Shown here: one piece after another, positions 41,101 to 53,100 of the stretch
Position numbering within the stretch: position 1 is the stretch's first letter
Layout of the letters: each line of letters opens with the position of its first letter
Assembly: GCF_026151205.1 (NCBI RefSeq)
Contig: NC_087078.1
Coordinates: 8,634,675-8,698,674 of the forward strand
Reading direction: 5' to 3'
Source of the DNA: Bolinopsis microptera
Taxonomy: Eukaryota > Ctenophora > Tentaculata > Lobata > Bolinopsidae
Length of the DNA stretch: 64,000 nt
Notes under the pieces: generated by a model
The model's database searches: none
Told to the model about the DNA's origin: nothing
What the model saw: the letters and a program-made list of their open reading frames with translations, nothing else
Translations under genes and position numbers: made by a program

Positions 41101-44100
41101 ACTGAAAAATTGAAAGAATCTGCATGGTGACATGTTGCTGATGTGATGGAATGATAAACACCCAAAATAGTTTGTTTCCTACAGTGAAACTGTGAAGTTT
41201 TCGTACATTCATGGCCGTACCCAAAGATAGCTAAGTTCACAAGAACCTGGAACGTACAACGGTACAAATCACTGATTATGGTGGAAATCTGTGAGAGAAT
41301 GCTGGGAAATTCGTGCATCGCGTGGGCAAGTTGTGAAACTATTTTAACAGATATATTCCGGTGCACTTATTTTATTCTTTCGAAACAGGTCGCGAAAGAT
41401 ATGAGCATACATCAACGACGATAAAAGTGCATTAATAAAAGTGCATAATATGGAGTCATGTCATAGTTAAACTTCGAAAAATTCTTTTCAGATTCTTGTC
41501 GGCCTCACGAGAGTTGTTGAAGACGGTTAAGATTGGGCCATTCCTTGATAACTTAAGTTATTTAATCTTCTTTAAAATTAACTTCGCAACCATAGAAATT
41601 ACAGAACAATATAAGAAAGAGAGGTGAACACAGCAAATTTTCTGTGCTGGTTCACGGTTATCAACAAACAATAACGGTGAGAATTGAGCAAGAAGTATGA
41701 ATCACACTGTTTCAGCAGTTTCGCCAGAGTTATTTCAAGACAATTACCACATTCTTTACATACAATGCAGCTGTTACAATCTTATAGCAAAAACAATAGA
41801 TGTGCAAAAGAATTCTCATCAAAGTTAAACATTGTTTAACTTTGCTGAGAATTCTTTTCTTCGGCAGACGAGCACAATTCTGTGAAATCATTTCGTGGGA
41901 GTTGTGATAAATATTGCCCCATACCTTGAAACCTTAGAAGCTTTTATTTTAACACCTGTATAAGTAATATGCAAAGCATATTAAATGAAATATAGCATTT
42001 TTATCCTGCTAAAAGTGAGAATAAAGATAACCGTTGTTAAATCGAGCGAAAATGTTTTAATGAATTGTATTGGGACTCTGCACAGTTCCAGAGCCATAGA
42101 CATCATCAGATGTCTTCAGTCGCTAAGCAATTTACTCAGTAACCTGCAAAGAGCTAGAGGTGATAGAACTGCCGCAGATGTCTTCGTCCCATTAATTTTC
42201 ACAACTGATTATGTGGAATAGAATTGCCGTCTGCCAAAATTAATCCTTTGTTTTTGAAAAATCTTTCAAGACCCAAGGGCTATTAATTAAGGAATTTTAC
42301 AGCCATCAGTTATGCGTTCAAACCACATTTAACGATACCACCGAAAATAAGTGATCTCAAACCTGGCGGCATCCAAAATAAGGACAGTGCAAGACTCGGG
42401 GTCATTTGATTACTCTAGAGGGATAAGAAGCCTCACATCTCTGATAAACCGTTATCAAGTGGTATAAGGACCGCAGCTATCCACTGGTGCCGGTGGAACC
42501 TTTAGTGAAACTTGTGGTGAACAAACCCTTACTAAGCCCGGGCTACATATCGCTCCTTCTTATCAGCTGGATCTATTGTAGTAGTAGTAGTGTAGTAGTG
42601 TCGCTATATTGATGCGCTTCAGTTGCAGTTGTAATTATTATTATCTATCACTGTTAGGACCGAGAGAAGCTACAGCATACAGCGCCACAGATGTTTTATG
42701 CCACTTTATACGGCAACGCCGGCCGTGTGGAAACACGTACCAAATTGACACATGATCATAACATCCTGCAACCGAGTGGCATGACAAATATTTTAAAACT
42801 TGAAGTTTTCGAGAAATAAAAAAAACACATCCATAGTAGTCAACAATCTCAACGTACTGAGAAACATAAGAATGGCAAAGAAGCAATTTCAACTATCTTT
42901 CTGACTGTTTTAACGTTTTGGTCTTGTTAATCGATGAATTACTTAAAAGTGTTAAACGTCGTATCATGAAACAAAGCCGACATTCAATCTTAATCACTCG
43001 ACTCAGTTTACTGCAAGTATTCATGGTAGTCTTCAGGACTAGGTAAATTCGGTATGGGAGCAGAAAAAACATAACAAACGTATGAGTTGGCTGAATTAAA
43101 CTCGTCAGGGAAACAATCTTTAAACTTTGGTATAATGTAACTGCTCCTGCTTTGTAATTTGGTCAATCTAATAAATTCGTGGCTATGTTTATTAAAATAC
43201 AATATATAACATCAGGTTTTCTATCTGTTGTCAAAACTGAATATTAAGAAAAATTGATATTATGTAAACGATTAAACGGCTTACAATTATATTTAAAGTA
43301 ACGAATTCGATAAAAGACACAAACAATTCCCAATAGATAAGATTTACCGACCGGGAAGAATTCGTCTATGCAACGATAGTGATATTTTGAAACAAACGGA
43401 AGATAAGGGTTAGAAACTAAATTACATTTGACATGACATGCGCGCTCCCAAGTGGCACGTGGGCAACAAATTATCCTTCAGCAAATTCATGGCATGATGG
43501 ATTACACAGTAACATTAACATGTGTGATTAACGTGTGTCGCGTGATAAATTGTATAATAATGGCCTGGTGAATATTAACAAGTGTGTCATAATGTTTGGT
43601 CAATGGTCTTACACTTATTTTACATTATATTATGAATTTAAAATCTCAGTGGTAGCATCAGTTTCCGAAACATCAGTCGCAGAAAATCATTTATATAATG
43701 TGATAAACATTAAACCTGACTCTCCCTCAGGAGCAGCAGATAAAGAAGAAGTGGCGCCTAGTGAGAATGCTATCAGTCTTTATGTTGACGATCCTGACGA
43801 TGCTGCCACCAGGTAACTAGGAGCAGCCACGATGATAAAAGATTTTACTGTTACCCACCGGAACCACAGTTTATGATTTACCTATGCATTAGAAGCTGCT
43901 TACAGCAAAATTAAGCTAAAAATATTCAAAGAACTAGTCTGAGAAAAATTCATTACGTCCTCAGCACTTTCCAGAAACCAACATACCTCAGGAACATAAC
44001 TAAGAAACCGTCTGTATTCAGGGCGAGGCCTTATCCACAACTCCTTGTGATTATAAAAGCATTTTGTACCTGTCATGATATCATCTTTAAACACGACTTC

Positions 44101-47100
44101 GCTCTAGCTGGCGAGTAATCGTTTCATTATCACCTTTCTTTTCTGTGGGAAAATATCATAGTCGCATAGTCGCAGATATCATAATAAGTAATAACAGAGT
44201 AAGGTTAGTGTTGTTATGATTGTTTATCGAAGAAAGTATTCCGTCACCTCACTTTTCAGTGACGGTGAAAGTGAAGTGGTAAGGATCAGTAGCGGAATTG
44301 TTCCCGGAGCTGCACCCACCAGAGAGGTTGACCGTGGACACAGAACTCCACTGCCAATCGGAGCTTCCCAAGCACTTGCTCAGCGTGTTCCACCTGTTGG
44401 AGCGGATGATAAGACCCGCAAACAACTCGACTTACAGCGGAAAGCTGTCCTACAAAGTGCAGCTCGGTCGGAAAGTTCTAGAAACTCTGGAACCCCAACC
44501 TCAGAACACAGAGATGACAACAGTCCCCACCCCCTCACGAGCTACTCCAGTCAGTCTGGTCAGTTCTAATAGCTCCTCTCGATCAACTGTCGGACGCTCA
44601 CGTGTTAAATCAAGATCCGAGGTGTCCGGGAAATCTGATCCGGAAAACAGGAGATCGGACATATCCGGGAAGTCGGATAACAGTGACCGTGAGAGTTCTA
44701 GCTCGAAAACGTTAAGATCCTCTCCGTTTATGTACGGGAAGAGCGGAAGCAACAGATCAATCTCACCTGCTAACTCTGCCGGTTATGCTCAACTTAGTGT
44801 GAGATCTAGCGGAGACTGCTCTGATTCCTCCAAATCTAAATCTTCTAACCCTAGCGCCCAGAAGGAACCGGTGCCTCCCGTACGAGCAAAGAATTCGCCT
44901 CAACTGCAAGACATGAACCAAGCCCAGGAAAATGTCCGTAAGAGCACTCAGGAGATTCGTAGGTTAGGATTCGGTCGGAACAGCTACCAACCTCCACCCT
45001 CACAACAACCAGTCACACCTAACAGGGGAGCTCACGGCAGAGCTAGTTTCGACGATAATTCCAGACGATCTCCTAATGTTACACCTAGAACTCCAAACTC
45101 GGGCAGGAGGGTGGTAAATGATCAGGGGAGAAGTCCTGAATCGTCCGGAGACAGGTCTCGGTGTGAAGTGGTTGAGAGACAAGACAGACAGAGACAGCCT
45201 GATGCATACGGTTCAGAGAGATATGAGGGAACTGATAGGCAGGAGAGACAGAGACAAAGTGGGAGGAGTGGGAGTAGACCTCACGGCAGCATACCTTCCA
45301 GTCCTACGTTAGTTGTGTTAACCTTTTATCTTATTGATTAATTCTTTTATTTTCAAAACCAATTCTTTGACGGTATTAGCAAGCAAACGTATATTTCATT
45401 ATTCATTAATGACTGATGTTTTAATATTCGCGATCATCAGGGTTTCGGAGAGATCCAGACATCGGTCTTCACAGCAGGAAGCAGAGACCGTATTCCCACC
45501 AACCCCTACTTCTCTCAGAAAGGTGGGAGATTGAAACTAGTTAGTTCGGTTTGCAATGGAAGATCTACTTAAATTTCAGTGGTCAGGCTCTATATTAAAT
45601 CTCATTAAAACCTATTTTATTTGAAATGTATCCTATTGAATCCTTGATAAGTCACATACAGATGAACAGTCAGAGACCCCCGAGCAGTGGCGGTAGAGAA
45701 TACTCCAGACCTCTGTCGTACGGGACACCACGGCAAGGGGATCCTAGACAACCAGTCTACAACAAATCTAACTCTATGGCATCAGATCTTGATCACTACT
45801 CCAACATGTCCCCGCGTGAGGTAAGTTTTGAAGAAGCGTTTTCTCTGAAGTATAGAAAATTTGGGTCCAAATACCATTCTATGCCTCGGCTGATTGATGG
45901 ACATTTTAGGTCCTTTTGTAAAGTTGTGCCATTAAAGTTATATTCCACAACGTATTGAATTTGACCAGTTTGTACCTTTCTCAGCGGTACTCACGAGGGC
46001 CGGAACAGCAGAACGGGAGATTGTACGGAAGTTTGGATAGGCGCAACGTTAGACGAAGATGTGATGAGGATCACATGCGAAGTAATCCCGCATTGGTTAG
46101 TAAACATTATTCTTATCCAGTATGACAGAAATTAAGAGGGATCTCAACTGCGTTTAAATTAAGACGAATATTTAATATCCTATAATAACAATAATTTGAT
46201 AACTGTATTGGGAGTCAGATCACAGTATGTAAATAATAATTCTTATTCTGCAGAGTCCGAATTATCAACGCAGCAGACAAGATCTTACTCGACCCGATCT
46301 ACTGAATAGATCTGATGGACAAAGCAGATATAATCCACTCGAAAGATCTGATCCACTAGATAGATCTGATCGGGATAAACTCGACAGATCGGACCCACTT
46401 GATAGATCAGATCCAATGAAAAGACCTGATGCACCTAGCTACCCTTATCAGCCACCACACGTCCCGCCTAGAGTTCCCATCAAAACGGATCAAGTTTACG
46501 AAAACGTCGCAAAGCTTCAAGATAAAAACTTCGGTGAGAAATGTAGAAATTAAGTTTTTAGACGATAGGCTACAAAAAATTGGCCACAATTTGAGCCCAA
46601 TTAGATTGTAGAGCTCGCATTAGTTTGATTTGTCCAATTCATTGATAACCAATCACTGTTAATTTGACCTTGCTGTCGGTTTTTCAGTAGGACACATAAA
46701 CCATAATCACCTTAATAACACCAGAATGTGTGTGTGTGTGTGTGTGTGTCTGTCTGTCTGTCTGTCCGTGTGTAATTTCCGGTCGGTTATACAAAGAAAA
46801 CGGTAAGAGTTACGGGACTGATTTTTTCGGTATAGTGTCGACAAAACTCTGATGAAGCCCATAGGAATTTTTTTTTTAAATCGGCCGATGGTAAGTGGTT
46901 TAATTGATGGTTTTGTACCACAAATGTTACATAAAATTGCGTGAGCAGAACGGCAAGAGTTACGGGGCTTGCTCTCTCTCTCTCATTACTGTGTAATATG
47001 TTATAGCTGCATTTAAGTAGCGTCATAATTGGATTAGCCTGGAAGATTCGCTGTAATGTTATACCTTAAGCTTATTAGGGGAGGGGGGACTGTTAGTGTT

Positions 47101-50100
47101 TGGGGTCTGTTTGGACTGCAGAGAGAGAGAGAGAGAGAGAGTTCATACGACAATGTTATGCGTGTTTTCAAATATAATATGCGGGTGTGGTGCGGAGTTA
47201 ACAAGGGTTAATTTCTATAACGATTTAAATAAAAATAGAAAGCGGTTCAAGACGGGAGTGATGAGGTGTAATACTCGGTGTTCAGACCTTATGATCATGG
47301 AGTGTGGTGCCTCATGGCTAATAATGACTTAATTATCCACAAGAAATAACTGATTATGAGATTATTGTTTAAGAAACTATTGGGTCACCTAATGCGGGTT
47401 TTGACTCAGCGGGTAATTACTCCTACCCTTTTTAACTGCGGCAGTGAAATCCCGGCCGTAGGCCGGGTTACACTAGTGTTAAATAATAATACAAATATTT
47501 TGTAGTATTAATACAAATATTTAGTACTAGTTAAATTAAATCTCAAATATAACGGAACCACGTAAGACCCCACTCAGTGTTAATGAACAAGGCATGTAAC
47601 AATTATAACTTTTGATGGTAATAACATTACTAATATTTTAAATATATCAACGTCCAACAAGCAATAATATTAGGATAAAGGACCTTGACACAATATCGGG
47701 AGTTATATTACAAGTAGAGTTATATCACAAGTAGAGTTATATCACAAGTAGAGTTATATCACAAGTAGAGTTATATCACAAGTAGAGTTATATCACAAGT
47801 AGAGTTATATCACAAGTAGAGTTATATTACAAGTAGAGTTATATTACAAGTAGAGTTATATCACAAGTAGATCACTGTTATGAGGTGATTTAACACGTGA
47901 CAAACTCAAACTGGTTGGAGACCTCGTGAAGAAGAGCAATCTATCTCAGTCACGGACTGTTTGATCAGTGGACCTCACGCTTAGTTGATAATACTTAGTT
48001 GTTACTACAATCTGTAGTACAAATACAATAGTTATTAAATTAATCAAATATTCGGCGCAGAGAGGGATGCTACATACAACTAAAAGCTGCTTACAAGGTA
48101 ATTTATAAGTAATACTGACCTTGATTGACTATGTCAACTCTTCCAGATCGTTGCTCTGCAAGATCTCGTCTTCGATGCGAAGTAAGTATGATTTAAGTTG
48201 CGCGGTGCGTCAAAGCGGTGAAGTCCTCCAAAATATACTGACCAAGCTCACATCTCAGATACTCGCTCTAAAGGAGGCATGGTGTCTCTACACGTAGACA
48301 GTTGTTCTGATTCAAGTGATCCTGAGGATGAGCTCACTAGGATAACTGAACCTGGATACAGGAAAGGTACTAAAAACGGAAGAGGATTATGGAAATGACT
48401 TCGTAACTGTCACCAACATGTAGTTAACATTGGCTAAAGATTTTGTACATGATGTTAACGATACAAACATTGTCCAATATCCAGCACTTTGTGTTAAGTT
48501 TCTAGAAATGTTAAAGATCTAAGATCAATGTAATGGATTTATATGAGCTGGTTTCTACTTTAGTCTAGTCGTTAACCACTGACAACCCCATACCACTGGC
48601 ACTAACTAGTACGTTTCCTCAGAGGAAGCAGCACCCTCGTCCCCTATACCACGTGACGTTCACAACTGGTTACGAGAGACGATAAACCACGCTAGGTTAG
48701 ACTCTGGGAGTAACACCACCTCCGTGGAGGACAATGTTAGGAGCGACGGCAGGTTGGAACTACGTCAAACATTGTTAAAATTCTTTAGATTCATCAAGTG
48801 GAGAATATTCTCCTTTCAACCTATTTTTCAGCCGACCTTTAGAACGACAAATAAATAAAACTAAGTCTCAAATACGAGTATATACGTTGACCAGAAGTGG
48901 TCCCACAAATCACGCGCACTCCACGAATGAAAGGCGATCATGCACGTCATGTAGTCAAGAATATACTTAGGTATTAAATTTGTGAAATTAATCATCAAAG
49001 CTCAAAGGGCCCTACGCAATTCAATGGGACAGTAAAGTATACTGCATATTTTTTAGCGTCGCAATTTATTTGATGAAAGGTGTTAAATCTGTAACTTCGT
49101 CATTTCAGGTGTCCTCTCGAAACGAGTAGCACTGTGAGTTCAGAGAGAAAAGTCGAAGCAAAACCAGTCAATGGCAAAGTCAGAGGCTATCACTTCGACA
49201 TCGACGCAGCAGTAGCCAAGCTCAAGATAAAGAAAGAACCCAAAATGACTACCGATCAGCTGACTGATGCGCAAAAAAATAGCAGGTGCGTAGAAAATAA
49301 TATTATGCTCATAAATCATGACGGTTCATATAAGTGTTATAACCTACTGACATGTGCTGGTCCGAGACGCTCCGCCAATGTAATGGAGCACAGGTTGAAT
49401 TCTTATCAGATAACCTGACAGGCGACCAAAGGTTGGCTATTTAGACGTGTTTAATCAGGCAGATGCCTTGTATAGTGGTAATTCAAGTAGATCACTTGAC
49501 ACTTGAAATGTTCGTTTGTGAAGTTACCTCTCCTAATTTGGCAGTTATGGTATTAATGGTAAAATAATGACCCCCTCAGTTTGTGTAACTACTACAACCC
49601 GAACCTGGATAGCACGCTACCCGGTAAGAATGGAAGCATCCGAAACCCTGGTAACCCTGGTAACCCTGGTAACCCTAGAAACCCAGTCCAGTCTGTACCA
49701 CAGCGATATCAGCCCGGATCCCACGGGTTAGTACTGATTAATTGTTGCTTTTGTTGGCGGAGACAAGCTGGGTGGAGACAGTTTGGACATCTTTTCAAGA
49801 TATAATTGTGCTTTATTATTAAATCTTATTGTAACTTTATGGCATCTGGTCGTTTATTTCTGAAACTAAGTATGAACTCTGTTTTATAATGTCATGATTG
49901 CTGCCAAAACAAAAAGCCTGGTGCCACTTGGTCGTTTATTTTCGAAGCTTAATTAAAGAGAACAGCGAATTTATCCGGATTGTCTGAATAGGTTACTTTA
50001 GGTTACTTTAGGTAGGTTCGGCAGGGATCGCTTCTGGACAACAGTATCAAGTACGTCCTCCAATCACTCCTGGCTTAGATCTTTTTGTAGAGTCCATTCC

Positions 50101-53100
50101 AGAAGAGAATTATTTGTGATGGCGGTATACCCTTTTGTGGGCGGGGTGTCCGGGAAGCCTTTCAGGAATTTAGCAAGGGAGGATTTGAAAGTTTCCAAGA
50201 CTTGGATTGTGTTAACTTCCTTGGGGAGCAGGTTCCATAGTTTGGCTGCTTTTACTCCAAAAGAGTTTTCATAATGGGTCGAGATTGAGCATTGTGCCTT
50301 TTTGTTAAATGCATGCACAGTGGCCTTTACACCGTGTCGGGAGCTTTCCTTGAACTGCATGTTGATGTCGTTCGGAGCTAATCCATTCATCATCTTCCAT
50401 GTATGGATTATGATGTATCGTTCTCTGCGTCTCTGTAATGAGAGAAGATTCAGGTTCTGCAGGCGTTCCCAGTAATCAAGGTTCTGGCAGCCACTGATTC
50501 GACGAGTGTAGTGTCGTTGGATGCTTTCAATAGCTTCTATATCGCTGATCTTGTCAGGGTTCCACACCGGGCAGCAGTATTCGAGTTTGCTTCTCACCAT
50601 GGTTTTGTAGAGTGTGAGCATGAGGAAGCGTGACCTATATCTGAATACGCTAAGGACCCATGACGTCATCGTCCTTGCTGTTTTAGCCATCTGCTGTATG
50701 TGAGAAGACCAGGAGCAGTCATTTGACAGGAGAACCCCTAGGTCCCTCACAGTTTTGGCTGGGTCAATAGTTCTTCCATTTGTTAAATTGTAACAGGAAT
50801 ATTGACTGGTGAAGGGCAATTCTCTTAACAGTAATGAATTGTTCAAGCTGTAATTTAATATTTCGAATTTGGCCTCATTTAGTTGCATGTTGTTCTTCAG
50901 GGCCCAAGCGATTACATTTAGGAGGTCGTCTTGAAGTAGGCTTTTGGTAGCTAAGTCCATGATTTTTCCAATGAGCTTGGTGTCGTCAGCAAACACCTTT
51001 CCCAGAGCGGTAACCAATGTATCAAGTTGGTCGTCAATGTATAGAATGAAAAGAATGGGTCCCAATACTGTTCCTTGGGGTACCCCACTGATTACTAGCT
51101 GAAAGGATGATTTTGTTCCTTCCACGACCACAGTTTGCAGGCGATCCTTCAGGAATTCAGTCAGCCATTGCAGAGTCTTTCCTTTTATTCCATAGCGTTT
51201 TGCCTTTGCAAGTAATATTTGATGATCTACCTTATCGAACGCTTTGGCATAATCAAGGTATATAACATCAACCTCGTTGCCGTCGTTGAGAGTTTTCAGG
51301 ATGTTATCTACGTGGTCTATTAGTTGAGTTAAGCAGCTTCTTTTCTTGCGGAATCCATGCTGATGGGGGGAGAGAAAGCTGTTTGACTCCATATGTTCCA
51401 CAAGATGATTTCTGACCACTCTCTCAAATATCTTAATAATGTGAGAGGTTATCGAGACAGGGCGATAGTTAGCGGCAGATGTTCGGTCTCCTTTCTTGAA
51501 CACAGGCGTGATGTACTGTGTCTTCATGCCAGATGGTATGACTCCGTTATCAAATGAGCGTTTCCAGAGTAGATAAATTGGTTCAGCGATTGTCCTTCGA
51601 CATTTAGTTAGGATCTTGGCCGGGATCTCACCATCAGGGGTGGAGGCATACGGGTCCAGTTCCTTTATGGCATCTGATATGTCGTCTGCTGTGAAGGTGA
51701 ATGTGTTGAGATCTTCTTTTGGATGAGGATCTAATCCGGCGAGGCATTCTTCAACATTTGCAGAATTTGGGTTGCTGAAGACTGTGACATATTGAGTCTG
51801 GAGAATTTCTGCTTTTTCCGCTGGGTCCATTTTCAGAGTTCCGTTTTTATCTCTAATTGGGGCGACGGATGATTTTACCTTTGCAAATCGTTTAGCGTAA
51901 GAATAAAAGAATCTTGGGTTCGTCTTTATTGTACTTACAGCTTTAACTTCTTTTTCGTTAAGTTGCTTGATCACAAGTTCACTTATTTCGAAGGTCAGAA
52001 GATTCACTTCGGTTTTCAGCTTTTCGATTTTTCTCGAAGTTGGGTTGTTTTGAGTAAGTGCACTTATTTGGGCATTGAGTTTTCTTCTTTTCCTCTTCAT
52101 TGTGTATTTTTCACGGACTTGGCGACTTCTACGGGGGCGGGAAGGGCCAGATCCAGTAGGGTCTTTAGAAGGCGAGTTTAGGAGGGTTATCTGGAGGACA
52201 GTTAGGCGTATCAGCTCCAGAAAGGCACTTCCATCTTCATCTTCATAACAGAGTTCTCTCAAAGAGATCCAGTTAACAGCTTCTAAACGATCGTTCATTG
52301 CTTCAAAATCTGCTCTATGAAAATCAGTCGCCCGAAAAGAGTTTCTGTCGAAAGATATAGGAGTATGTTCTTTTGGGCAGAGCGGGTTATGTCCGAGAAC
52401 GAGCTCGACTAGCCTGTGGTCAGATAGTTGGCATTCGGAGATATTTGTCTCAACTGTGTCCTGTGGTTTATTTGTGAGGACGAGATCGATGGTGTTGTTA
52501 TTTCTCGTGGGCTTACAGATCATTTGTGTCAAGAAATTTCTCTCCATGAAATCAATTAGTTCGGAACAAGCTTGCTGGTCACAAAGCGGTTGACCAGGTA
52601 AAGCTTGGCAAGAGTCCCAATCTATATTTGGGAGGTTGAAATCCCCCATAATGTAGATGTCAGGTGATCTATCGTTCGATGTCAAGTTATTTAGTTTCTC
52701 CTGCACCTGGTCCAGGACTGCTTTGAAGGATCCGGGAGGAGCATCTGGTGGGCGGTATATCACGGAGACAAGGGCGTTCATAGAGTCTATGAAACAATGC
52801 AGCATACTGCAGTGTTTGTCACTAAAATTTACAGTATCTGATACTAGCAGCGAGTTTTCAACGTAAAGCACACAACCACCACCTTTTCGACTATGACGGT
52901 CTGCTCTAAGACTGTTGTACCCATCTATAGCTATTTGAGCATCACTGATATATGGCTTCAACCATGATTCAGTGATAGCGAGAATAGGGACCGGGGGTCT
53001 TCCTAGGTCGTCAAGTATGTGGTCTTGGATGAATGGAATCTTCCATTTTACAGTGCTGGTTGCGGCTGGGGAGATGGACCGAGCATTCAGTAGCAAGATC

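Noticed and set aside
37676-43348. Reading the tandem unit as a transposon
   Set aside because: Its ends show no inverted or long direct terminal repeats beyond a TACC microhomology, and no transposase or reverse transcriptase is encoded.
44216-44569. 117-codon plus-strand frame competing with the large PDZ exon
   Set aside because: It stops at 44569 while the overlapping frame runs to a valid donor at 45307 and joins all later exons in phase; kept only as a splice ambiguity.
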